The notes beneath the pieces were generated by a model. That model was not told where the DNA came from and did no database searches. It was given only the letters and a program-made list of their open reading frames with translations. Shown here piece after piece: positions 7,233 through 12,640 of a stretch of DNA of 12,640 bases. The stretch spans positions 1 to 12,640 of the forward strand of contig CANGRP010000040.1 in NCBI GenBank assembly GCA_947456005.1, read 5' to 3'. Numbering within the stretch: position 1 is the stretch's first letter; the number at the start of each line of letters is the position of its first letter. The stretch is from Caulobacteraceae bacterium. Lineage in GTDB: Bacteria; Pseudomonadota; Alphaproteobacteria; Caulobacterales; Caulobacteraceae. Both the position numbers and the translations under genes were made by a program.

Positions 7233-8306
7233 TCAGTCCCTCATGGCGCCGTGCTCGATCATGTGATCGGCGGCGCTGCCCAGCATCTGGATGAACATGT
7301 CGTCGCCGCGGGCCGTGCGGGTCACGACCATGGCGGCGAAGAAGGCGGTCAGGAACAACAGGTAGGCGCCCTGGCCGTAGTGCCGCCGCAGGTCGGTCAT
7401 GGCGTAGCCGCTGACGCCGTGGGCGGTGAGGGTGTCGAGGTAGAGCTTCAGGAGCTCGTCCTCATGGGCCCGGCGGACCTCCCCCGGCAGGGCGCCGGCC
7501 AGGAAGTAGGCCAGGTCCGTGGGCCCCGCCCCGTAGGCGAAGGACTGCCAGTCCAGGACGGTGACGGGATAACCGCCCTCCGGTGAGGCGAACATCATGT
7601 TGTCGGGGCGGAAGTCGTTGTGGGTCAGGCAGCGGGGCCCGTCGTGCCTCTGGCCCAGCCAGGAATAGCGGGTCGAGACCCAGTCCCCGACCTCGGTCCA
7701 TTCCGGCTTCAGGCGTTCGGCGTAGCGGTCCTTGAAACCCGCCCAGAGCATGGCCACGGCGTCGTCACCTACGGGGGAGGAGGGGGCGGCCTTGGCGCCC
7801 GACACCCAGGGCAGGTCGTCCAGCCCATCGTCGCCCCAGTGCGAGGCGTGGAGGAGGCCGGCCTGCACCGTGACCAGGCGGGCCTGCTCGAGGGTCACCC
7901 CGCGCAGCTGGTCGCCCTGCCCGGCGGGAGCCAGGTCCTCCATCATCAGGACGAAGTTGTGGGTCGCCTCGTCGACGTCGGTGAACCAGCAGCGGGGCGT
8001 ATGCACCAGGGCCTTGGGCGCAAGGTGCTGGTAGAAGCGGACCTCGCGCAGGTAGTTGCCCAGGGCCACGCCGGTGGCCCGGCTCTCCGCCCCGGCCGAG
8101 GGGAACTTGCCCACCAGGGAGTCCGGGGCGCCGTCGCCACGCCGGGCGTAGTCGAGCGTGAAGCGGACGCTGTCGCCGATCTGGCCGGTCCCCACCTGGC
8201 GGGCGGTGAAGCTGCGGACCTCGGCGTCCACCCCGCCGGCGGCGAGGACGGCGGTCAGCCAGGCGGCGTCGATGTCGCCGGGTTCGCGGATATCGGGACG
8301 GGTCAT
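7233..8306 (-). CDS. APH/ecdysteroid-kinase-like phosphotransferase
   Basis: A 357-residue kinase of the aminoglycoside phosphotransferase/EcKinase superfamily, whose members phosphorylate hydroxyl groups of small molecules. Visible parts are an N-lobe with a G-T-G-Q-I-G-D-S loop and S-L-V-G-K-F, a helix with R-E-V-R-F-Y, a hinge near V-L-M-M-E-D-L, the catalytic loop H229-N-D231-F-R-P-D-N236, and D252-W-Q in place of DFG, then G-P-T-D-L-A-Y-F-L as in EcKinase-like proteins. Its ATG overlaps the stop of the NTF2-like gene (ATGA), and the crotonase follows after 30 bases. Antibiotic resistance is not suggested: in environmental bacteria such kinases are often found beside acyl-CoA catabolic genes, including 4-hydroxyacyl-CoA kinases of the LvaA/ACAD10 type. 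The substrate here is unknown. Confidence 0.8.
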   Translation of the reverse strand: MTRPDIREPGDIDAAWLTAVLAAGGVDAEVRSFTARQVGTGQIGDSVRFTLDYARRGDGAPDSLVGKFPSAGAESRATGVALGNYLREVRFYQHLAPKALVHTPRCWFTDVDEATHNFVLMMEDLAPAGQGDQLRGVTLEQARLVTVQAGLLHASHWGDDGLDDLPWVSGAKAAPSSPVGDDAVAMLWAGFKDRYAERLKPEWTEVGDWVSTRYSWLGQRHDGPRCLTHNDFRPDNMMFASPEGGYPVTVLDWQSFAYGAGPTDLAYFLAGALPGEVRRAHEDELLKLYLDTLTAHGVSGYAMTDLRRHYGQGAYLLFLTAFFAAMVVTRTARGDDMFIQMLGSAADHMIEHGAMRD

Positions 8307-8662
8307 GGGAGGTTATGCACGTAGACTTCGTTGTGGGTGATGCGGTCGCCGTCGAGCAGGACCATGTCAAAGCCGCGGATCCGGCCGAGGGCGCCGCCCT
8401 CGCCGATCTCGCAGTACCAGCGGCCGCAGAAGCCGCCCGGGATCGGCCAGACCTCGTCCGGGGAATAGGTCATGGACGGCGTGGCCGCGAACAGGCCCGT
8501 AAGGTAGGCGCGCAGGGCGTCATTGCCCTTCAGGCCCGCCGCCGTCTGCGGGTCCTGGTAGATGCAGTCCGCGGCGTAGAAGCCGCAAAGCCGGTCCACG
8601 TCCTTGTCCGTCCAGGCCTTCAGCCAGTCGGCGTTGTAGGCGGCGATGTCGATCCCGCTCAT
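8303..8662 (-). CDS. NTF2/SnoaL-like protein
   Basis: A 119-residue single-domain protein of the NTF2-like superfamily, which holds ketosteroid isomerases, polyketide cyclases and many proteins of unknown role. The N-terminal helix A-D-W-L-K-A-W-T-D-K-D-V-D, the block Y-A-A-D-C-I-Y-Q-D37-P and the strand R-I-R-G-F-D99-M-V-L-L-D-G-D-R-I are typical. In my alignment to ketosteroid isomerase from memory, D37 and D99 fall on the catalytic base Asp38/40 and oxyanion Asp99/103, while W13 replaces the catalytic Tyr. Both Asp positions are widespread in the superfamily, so this allows but does not prove isomerase or cyclase activity. It overlaps its neighbours by ATGA at both ends, the second gene of a tight operon behind an FAD monooxygenase. 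No signal peptide; cytosolic. Confidence 0.75.
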   Translation of the reverse strand: MSGIDIAAYNADWLKAWTDKDVDRLCGFYAADCIYQDPQTAAGLKGNDALRAYLTGLFAATPSMTYSPDEVWPIPGGFCGRWYCEIGEGGALGRIRGFDMVLLDGDRITHNEVYVHNLP

Positions 8663-9918
8663 GGGGCGGCCCCCGCAAGTCCCAGGACCCGGGCCCTGTG
8701 GGCCTCGGTAAAGAGCTCCGCCGGCACCGTCTCCGGACCCGCCATGACCGCAAAGGCGTGCGCCTTGAGGCCGGGGTCGGCCCGGGAGCGGTGATGAAGG
8801 TCCTTCCGGCGCGCCGCGGCCTCGGGGCCGAACTCCATGTCCAGGGCGGCCTGGATCCGGGCGGTGAACCTGAGCCGCCGCATGCGCTCGGCGCGCTCGG
8901 CGGCGTAGGACGAAAAGTCCGGGACCCGGCCGGCGGGAACCGACTTCAGGAGGTCGGAGACGATCCGGACGTCCCGGTAGGTGATCGACATGCCCAGGCC
9001 GATGATCGGGTCGTTCCAGCCCGCCGCATCGCCCACCAGCACCGCGCCCATGGCGAAGGGCTTGTCGGTCCAGGAATCCGCGTTGATGAAGGCGCCGACG
9101 GGGCCGGCGGGCCGCCCGGCCACGAGGCGGGCGTTCCCAGGGCTGCAGGAGACGGCGAAGGCGTCCAGGAAGCGGCGGGCGCCATCCGGACCCTGGAACC
9201 GCCGGGCCTGGTCCAGGGCGAACCCGCCATAGACGCGCACCTTGCCTTCACCCTGCGGGAAGGCCAGGAAGCCGAAGTCTCCTTCCGTGCCGATGGCCTG
9301 GGTGTCCTCGGGCCAACCCTCGACGCCCTCGACCAGCAGGCCGGCGAACCAGTGGTGGGGCGCATCCTGGTGCAGGGGAATGCCCGCCGCCTCGCGCACC
9401 ATCGAGGTCCGGCCGTCGGCGCCCACCACCAGGGGAGCCCGGGCCAGGAAGGTTTCGCCGGCGTCCTCGAAGATCACGCAGGGGTCCGTCCCCGTCCGGA
9501 GGCCGGTCACCGCCACGCCCCGGCGGGCGTCGGCGCCTGCAGCCTTCGCCGCATCGAACAGGGCCTGGCAGTGGACGGGATGGCGCAGGCACAGGGGCCC
9601 GGGCACGCCGGGGGCGAAGATGTCCAGGGGCAGGGGCGCCGCCTCGGCCGCCCTCGGGGACAGGGTCTCGTCATAGGTGATGTGGCGGCGGAGGTGGTGG
9701 CCGCCCGCCGCCATAAGGGTGTCATAGAGGCCGAGGGTGTGGGTCTCGACCACCCCCCAGGGGGCGATCCACTCGCCGCGCACCCGGTCGACATAGGTCT
9801 CGGTCTGCTCAAGGAGCAGCACCCGGCTCCCGGCGCGGGCCATGACGGTCGACAGCGCCCCGCCGCCGATCCCGCCACCCACCACAATCAGGTCGTAGTC
9901 ACCGATCTCCCGGGTCAT
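8659..9918 (-). CDS. FAD-dependent monooxygenase (PHBH fold)
   Basis: A 419-residue flavoprotein of the p-hydroxybenzoate hydroxylase class, which uses NAD(P)H and O2 to hydroxylate, usually aromatic, substrates. The dinucleotide motif is G14-G-G16-I-G-G19 with E37 at the end of beta 2; R47-G-E is the conserved FAD-binding arginine region; the DG motif is G-A-D168-G-R; and the GD motif is V-L-V-G-D297-A-A-G-W-N-D-P-I-I-G-L-G-M-S. Length fits single-component class A monooxygenases. The ATG at 9918 has an extended GGGAGGAGG element 5 bases upstream, the best ribosome site in the window, consistent with the first gene of an operon. Its stop overlaps the NTF2-like start (ATGA). Geranylgeranyl-reductase-like or halogenase relatives share this fold, so hydroxylation is the likeliest rather than a proven role. 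Confidence 0.88.
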   Translation of the reverse strand: MTREIGDYDLIVVGGGIGGGALSTVMARAGSRVLLLEQTETYVDRVRGEWIAPWGVVETHTLGLYDTLMAAGGHHLRRHITYDETLSPRAAEAAPLPLDIFAPGVPGPLCLRHPVHCQALFDAAKAAGADARRGVAVTGLRTGTDPCVIFEDAGETFLARAPLVVGADGRTSMVREAAGIPLHQDAPHHWFAGLLVEGVEGWPEDTQAIGTEGDFGFLAFPQGEGKVRVYGGFALDQARRFQGPDGARRFLDAFAVSCSPGNARLVAGRPAGPVGAFINADSWTDKPFAMGAVLVGDAAGWNDPIIGLGMSITYRDVRIVSDLLKSVPAGRVPDFSSYAAERAERMRRLRFTARIQAALDMEFGPEAAARRKDLHHRSRADPGLKAHAFAVMAGPETVPAELFTEAHRARVLGLAGAAP

Positions 9919-10005
9919 GGCCCCTCCTCCCGCGCGGCCTGCGCCGCGTCATTCCTCACTTCGGCATATGACGGCGGGCGGGCGGGCGGCGCAAGACTTC
10001 CCGGG

Positions 10006-10022
10006 GGCGCCGGGACGGCGCC
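10006..10022 (-). terminator. Short GC hairpin behind the dehydroquinase-like gene
   Basis: A 7-bp perfect stem (10006-10012 with 10016-10022) and a 3-base loop lie about 9 bases past the stop of the dehydroquinase-like gene. No T-run follows on the minus strand, so termination would be weak. The rest of the 112-base gap holds a GGGC-repeat tract (about 9975-9990) and no clear promoter. Confidence 0.3.
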
Positions 10023-10030
10023 GGCCGGCC

Positions 10031-10483
10031 TCAGGCCTCGCCCGACAGCGCCAGGGCGAGGTAGTCGAGGGCCAGGACATAGCCCTGGACGCCCAGGCCG
10101 GCGATCACCCCGGTCACCCCCGCGCTCATGATGGAGTGACCGCGCCAGTCGGCCTCCACCGTGCGCTTGTGGATGTTGGAGATGTGCACCTCCACCACCG
10201 GGCCTTCGCACATCTTCAGGGCGTCGAGCACGGGCGCCGAGAAGTGGCTGAAGCCGGCGGGATTGATCACCAGGCCGGCGTCCTTCCGGGCCGCCTGGAT
10301 CCAGTCGATCATCTCGTACTCGCGGTTGGTCTGCCGGAAGTCCAGGTCGAAGCCATGCCGGCCCGCCGCCGCGCGGCACAGGGCCTCGACATCGGCCAGG
10401 GTGCGCGAGCCGTAGAGGTGCGGCTCCCGCTGGCCCAGCAGGTTCAGGTTCGGACCGTTCAGCACATGGACCCGGCGGCTCAT
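10031..10483 (-). CDS. aroQ: Type II 3-dehydroquinate dehydratase (divergent AroQ)
   Basis: A 150-residue type II dehydroquinase, which converts 3-dehydroquinate to 3-dehydroshikimate in the shikimate pathway or in quinate catabolism, as a cytoplasmic dodecamer. Key residues are present: N12 in N-G-P-N-L-N-L-L-G, the lid residues R19 and Y24, N74-P in the substrate loop, and the catalytic histidine H100 in E-V-H-I-S-N. The ATG at 10483 with GGGAGGG 4 bases upstream is preferred over an in-frame TTG five codons earlier. Divergent details: N-R-E-Y-E where N-H-E-G-E is usual, N-P-A-G-F-S-H-F-S instead of N-P-G-A-Y-T-H-T-S, and a longer K-R-T-V-E-A-D-W-R-G-H-S segment. The usual accB/accC neighbours are absent. 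It lies just upstream of the monooxygenase operon, so it may be a catabolic paralogue. Confidence 0.88.
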   Translation of the reverse strand: MSRRVHVLNGPNLNLLGQREPHLYGSRTLADVEALCRAAAGRHGFDLDFRQTNREYEMIDWIQAARKDAGLVINPAGFSHFSAPVLDALKMCEGPVVEVHISNIHKRTVEADWRGHSIMSAGVTGVIAGLGVQGYVLALDYLALALSGEA

Positions 10484-10528
10484 GGCGCCCTCCCGCAACA
10501 GACGCCGCCCGGTGGGGACGGCGAAAAG

Positions 10529-10557
10529 GCCTTAGCCCCTTGCGGGGCGGATGTGAA
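10529..10557 (-). promoter_or_regulatory. Candidate promoter for the dehydroquinase-like gene
   Basis: On the minus strand TTCACA (10557-10552) is followed after 15 bases by GCTAAGGC (10536-10529), a 6 of 8 match to the Caulobacter-type -10 GCTANAWC (wildcard counted). The implied leader is about 40 bases. A small GCCCC/GGGGC stem (10535-10539 with 10544-10548) lies in the spacer. The remainder of the 258-base gap 10484-10741 holds the hairpin listed separately and nothing else I can support. Confidence 0.38.
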
Positions 10558-10705
10558 CCTCGCGGGGCCAGGATGCGAAAAGGGGCCGCTGCCGGTTGTC
10601 CCGACCACAGCCACCGAAGCCCACTGCAGGCGTTTTCCGGTCGAAGACGCTTCAGCGGGCGGCCTTCAGGCGCTGCAACGAGGCGGACGGCGGGGGACTG
10701 CGGAG

Positions 10706-10740
10706 CCGGGCTTCGTTCGCGCGCAGCGCGTCGGGCCCGG
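10706..10740 (-). terminator. Hairpin directly after the outer-membrane protein gene
   Basis: A two-part stem begins two bases after the TAG: outer CCGGGC/GCCCGG (10706-10711 with 10735-10740) and inner CGCGC/GCGCG (10718-10722 with 10726-10730), with an asymmetric internal loop. No T-run follows, so it may terminate poorly or protect the mRNA 3' end instead. Confidence 0.4.
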
Positions 10741-10741
10741 A

Positions 10742-11410
10742 CTAGAACCGCCGCGAGACGCCGACCAGGAGGTCGATGGTCTGGTAGTCCGCCTTCAGGG
10801 TCTTGCTGGAGCTGCGAAGACTGGGGCTGTCGATGGCGAAGACTCGGAACTCGCCGAAGCCTGTCCAGCGATCGGTGAGCGGGAGCTCCGCCCCGGCGAT
10901 GCCCTGATAGGCGAAGCGACCGGAGCGGGAGTAGTTGCCCAGGGCGCTGGGCGGAGGCGCGGAAGGTCCGCTGCTGGTGAGATCGAGGTCCAGCTCAGGG
11001 CTGAAGCCCGCGCCGGCCCCGACATAGGGACGAAGAGGGCCAACCTCGCCGAAGCTGTAGAGGCCGTTGACCATGATGGCGGTCGACGCAAAGTCGCCGC
11101 TCTGAGCAAGGCTGACGGGCAGACGTCTCACGTCGCTGGAGCGATAGGCGTACTCGATTTCCGCCTTCCAGGGACCCTCAAAGTCGTAGCCAAGTGCGGC
11201 GCCGACCAGGAGGCCGCTGTCGAAACTGATCTTGTCGGTCGAAGGCGGGCCGGGCAGTCCGGATTTGAAGCTTACATCCGTACTGTTGAGGGTTGAAAGC
11301 CCGCCGTAAGCGCGGGCGTAGACGCCCGCGCCCTGAGCGAACGCAGCGCCGCCGCCAAGGCCTGCGCACGCCATCGCAAGGGCGATGGTAGTCAGTCTAC
11401 GTTTGGACAT
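10742..11410 (-). CDS. Outer-membrane beta-barrel protein
   Basis: A 222-residue predicted outer-membrane protein. Residues 1-25 are a signal peptide (M-S-K-R-R, hydrophobic core, A-F-A before Q26). The mature part is alternating beta-strand sequence: V-Y-A-R-A-Y-G-G-L, G-A-A-L-G-Y-D-F, W-K-A-E-I-E-Y-A-Y-R, R-P-Y-V-G-A-G-A-G-F, and a last strand Q-T-I-D-L-L-V-G-V-S-R-R-F ending in Phe, the BAM recognition signature. Size and pattern suit an eight-stranded OmpA/Opa/P44-like barrel; a Ser/Pro-rich stretch is probably an exposed loop. The internal ATG at 11410 is chosen because it starts the signal peptide and has GGAG 8 bases upstream; the in-frame frame 13 codons earlier lacks support. No enzyme function is implied. 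I could not assign a confident promoter in the 154-base gap upstream. Confidence 0.82.
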   Translation of the reverse strand: MSKRRLTTIALAMACAGLGGGAAFAQGAGVYARAYGGLSTLNSTDVSFKSGLPGPPSTDKISFDSGLLVGAALGYDFEGPWKAEIEYAYRSSDVRRLPVSLAQSGDFASTAIMVNGLYSFGEVGPLRPYVGAGAGFSPELDLDLTSSGPSAPPPSALGNYSRSGRFAYQGIAGAELPLTDRWTGFGEFRVFAIDSPSLRSSSKTLKADYQTIDLLVGVSRRF

Positions 11411-11564
11411 GATGACGTCTCCGATTTTCCGCCTGCAGGCGCCGCGCACAGGTGTGAGTCGGACGCATGTTGTGCGGTAAACTCTGGCAGGAATGAGGCC
11501 GGCGCAAGACCCGAAGCGTCATGCGTAAGGCGGCCTTCCCGAGGCGGAGGGTTCCCACGCCCGC

Positions 11565-12074
11565 TCAGGCCCCGAAGGCCGGGTGGAAGCGGAACCGGCC
11601 GGGCGGGATGTCGCCCGCCAGGGGCAGGACCATGAAGAACTCGGCCGGTTCGGCCTCCGGCGCGTGCTCTGGCGCCGGCAGGAAGCCATGCCGGGGATAG
11701 TAGCCGGGATCCCCCGTCAGGATGCAGCCTGCCGCCCCGCGGGCGGCAAGCCAGCTCTTCGCCTCGGCAATGAGGGCGCCGCCGACACCCTGCCTCTGCA
11801 GCGCAGGCTCTGCGGAGATGGGGCCAAGTCCGAACCATCCCTCCGCGCCGCTCTCGTGCGTGACCGGGGAAAGGGCGAGATGGCCGACGATCCGGCCCTC
11901 GAACTCGGCCACCAGGGAAAGACTCAGCGCACCAAGGCGCCTCAGGGCGTCGATCAGGTCCTGCTCGTCGCCGGAGGCGAAAGCCTTGGGCGCAAAGGCC
12001 CGCCGGGTGAGGTCGTGGATCGCGGGAGGATCCCGCTCGTCCTCGGGCCGGATCCGGATCGGCAGCGGGGTCAT
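11565..12074 (-). CDS. GNAT acetyltransferase (YhbS-like)
   Basis: A 169-residue single-domain N-acetyltransferase of the GNAT superfamily, transferring acetyl from acetyl-CoA to an unknown amine. It begins with the typical beta-1 segment I-R-I-R-P-E-D-E-R-D. The acetyl-CoA pyrophosphate loop is Q93-R-Q-G96-V-G98-G-A, followed by a helix and A-A-G-C-I-L-T-G-D-P-G-Y-Y-P-R-H-G-F (114-131). This segment is characteristic of YhbS-type proteins, as is the preceding G-L-G-P-I-S strand. The ATG at 12074 has TGGAG 8 bases upstream. The tRNA-Thr gene ends 33 bases upstream on the same strand, so read-through from the tRNA transcript could supply expression. Cytosolic; substrate not predictable. Confidence 0.88.
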   Translation of the reverse strand: MTPLPIRIRPEDERDPPAIHDLTRRAFAPKAFASGDEQDLIDALRRLGALSLSLVAEFEGRIVGHLALSPVTHESGAEGWFGLGPISAEPALQRQGVGGALIAEAKSWLAARGAAGCILTGDPGYYPRHGFLPAPEHAPEAEPAEFFMVLPLAGDIPPGRFRFHPAFGA

Positions 12075-12107
12075 CTCAACAGCTCCAGGGCGCCGGACTG
12101 GGGGAAA

Positions 12108-12183
12108 TGGTGCCGCCTAGGTGACTCGAACACCTGACCTACGCATTACGAATGCGCCGCTCTACCGGCTGAGCTAAGGCGGC
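12108..12183 (-). tRNA. tRNA-Thr, anticodon CGT
   Basis: A 76-base cloverleaf was read on the minus strand. The acceptor GCCGCCT pairs with AGGCGGC; the D-arm is GCTC/GAGC; the anticodon stem GCGCA/TGCGT (one G-T pair) closes the loop TTCGTAA, giving anticodon CGT at positions 34-36, which reads ACG (Thr). The T-arm is AGGTG-TTCGAGT-CACCT. The discriminator is A and the CCA end is encoded. All stems pair, so it looks functional. Confidence 0.96.
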
Positions 12184-12206
12184 CCAAGGGCCTGTCGGGC
12201 GCTGGA

Positions 12207-12220
12207 GCCCGCGGACGGGC
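12207..12220 (-). terminator. Small hairpin after the HemY-like gene
   Basis: A 5-bp GCCCG/CGGGC stem (12207-12211 with 12216-12220) with a 4-base loop abuts the TAG of the HemY-like gene, in the 37-base gap before the tRNA. There is no T-run. It may help separate the mRNA from the tRNA transcript. Confidence 0.25.
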
Positions 12221-12640
12221 CTACTTAGCGTCTCGCGGCGGTCTCGCCAAGCGGCGACGCGCAGGGGGCGGGGCGACAGGCGGCAGGGCCGGATCGGGGT
12301 CCTCGTCCTCCTCCTCGCCCTGCAGGCCCTCGCCGATGGGGAAGGGAACCGGCGCCTCCAGGGCGGTGAAGTCCTGCTCGGCGTAGGACATGGGCAGGTC
12401 CGGCAGGTCGGAGAGGCCGGGCTCGCGGCGCTCGTGCCGCGGATGGATGAGCTCTCCGGTCTCCGCGAAGCTGACCGCCAGGCGGGCCCAGTCGGCGGGC
12501 TGGTAGGCGAAGGCCCGGCCCTCGGGATCCAGGTCCGACCAGTCCGCCTCGCCCGGCGCCGAAATCCCGCGCCCGCGCCAGACACGGGCCTCGTCGGGTC
12601 GGCCGGCGGCGAAGGCGGCGCGGGCCATGAGGCCGGCGAT
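12221..12640 (-). CDS. HemY-like TPR protein, C-terminal fragment (cut by right edge)
   Basis: The last 139 residues of a protein whose start lies beyond the window; the frame is open to the edge (I-A-G-L-M-A-R-A-A-F-A-A-G-R-P-D-E-A-R), so the ATG at 12628 is internal. The beginning reads like a TPR helix pair. Next comes A-D-W-S-D-L-D-P-E-G-R-A-F-A-Y and D-W-A-R-L-A-V-S-F-A-E-T-G-E-L-I-H-P-R, which I associate with the C-terminus of alphaproteobacterial HemY-type membrane TPR proteins, found beside haem-synthesis genes. The tail is acidic (E-E-E-D-E-D) and then Pro/Arg-rich, likely disordered. The assignment is from recall of that block, so moderate. It ends 37 bases before the tRNA gene. 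Confidence 0.55.
   Translation of the reverse strand: MAGLMARAAFAAGRPDEARVWRGRGISAPGEADWSDLDPEGRAFAYQPADWARLAVSFAETGELIHPRHERREPGLSDLPDLPMSYAEQDFTALEAPVPFPIGEGLQGEEEDEDPDPALPPVAPPPARRRLARPPRDAK

Noticed and set aside
7233..8306. Antibiotic-resistance aminoglycoside phosphotransferase
   Set aside because: The superfamily motifs match, but the G-P-T-D-L-A-Y-F-L region and the catabolic-type operon context favour an EcKinase/acyl-CoA-linked kinase; nothing points to drug resistance.
9973..9991. GGGC repeat tract as a G-quadruplex or variable repeat
   Set aside because: Only about four imperfect units in already GC-rich DNA; not distinguishable from composition without further evidence.
8698..10131. 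Plus-strand open frame (477 codons) antisense to the FAD monooxygenase
   Set aside because: The opposite strand encodes the GxGxxG, DG and GD flavin motifs; the antisense product has no domain character.
10540..10878. Plus-strand open frame (112 codons) starting in the 258-base gap
   Set aside because: No ribosome site, Arg-rich translation, and it runs antisense into the outer-membrane protein gene.
9917..11296. Plus-strand open frame (459 codons) spanning three minus-strand genes and their gaps
   Set aside because: It crosses two intergenic regions and is antisense to aroQ and the outer-membrane protein gene; composition is that of a shadow frame.
12108..12183. tRNA-Thr gene as a possible integration (att) site
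   Set aside because: No integrase gene and no repeated copy of the tRNA 3' end is visible in the window, and the flanking genes look like normal chromosome.

Overview
The window is very GC-rich, densely packed bacterial chromosome. The gene families point to an alphaproteobacterium, most likely of the Caulobacter/Phenylobacterium group: a CHCC zinc-finger protein of the NDUFS6 type, a HemY-like C-terminus, a C-terminal-Phe outer-membrane barrel and Caulobacter-like promoter elements. This placement is inference from family content and composition, not a database match. No mobile element, CRISPR array, rRNA or prophage gene was found.

Layout, left to right. (1) 1-4868, all minus strand, read from right to left: a small CHCC zinc-finger protein, DNA polymerase I (polA, with an apparently intact proofreading domain), a secreted PHP-domain metallohydrolase, and the start of kynureninase (kynU, cut by the window edge). 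The hydrolase stop and the kynU start overlap (TGATG). (2) 4971-6401, plus strand: an ABC-2-type ATPase without a neighbouring permease, then a periplasmic PliI-type lysozyme-inhibitor-like protein 18 bases behind it. (3) 6405-9918, minus strand: a tight four-gene operon, in transcription order FAD monooxygenase, NTF2/SnoaL-like protein, APH-type small-molecule kinase and crotonase. The first three are joined by ATGA overlaps and the fourth follows after 30 bases. (4) 10031-10483, minus: a sequence-divergent type II 3-dehydroquinate dehydratase. (5) 10742-11410, minus: an outer-membrane beta-barrel protein. (6) 11565-12640, minus: a YhbS-like GNAT acetyltransferase, a tRNA-Thr(CGT), and the C-terminal end of a HemY-like protein running off the right edge.

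How the genes work together. polA, hemY and the tRNA are housekeeping. The accessory part of most interest is the four-gene operon, perhaps with the divergent dehydratase upstream. A flavin hydroxylase, a possible isomerase-type NTF2 fold, a small-molecule kinase and an Asp-type crotonase look like a catabolic or modifying route for an aromatic, terpenoid/steroid or hydroxy-acid substrate that passes through CoA thioesters. I do not recognise this four-gene set as a named pathway, and its substrate cannot be read from sequence. The PHP hydrolase-kynureninase coupling and the ATPase/lysozyme-inhibitor pair are the other unusual associations.
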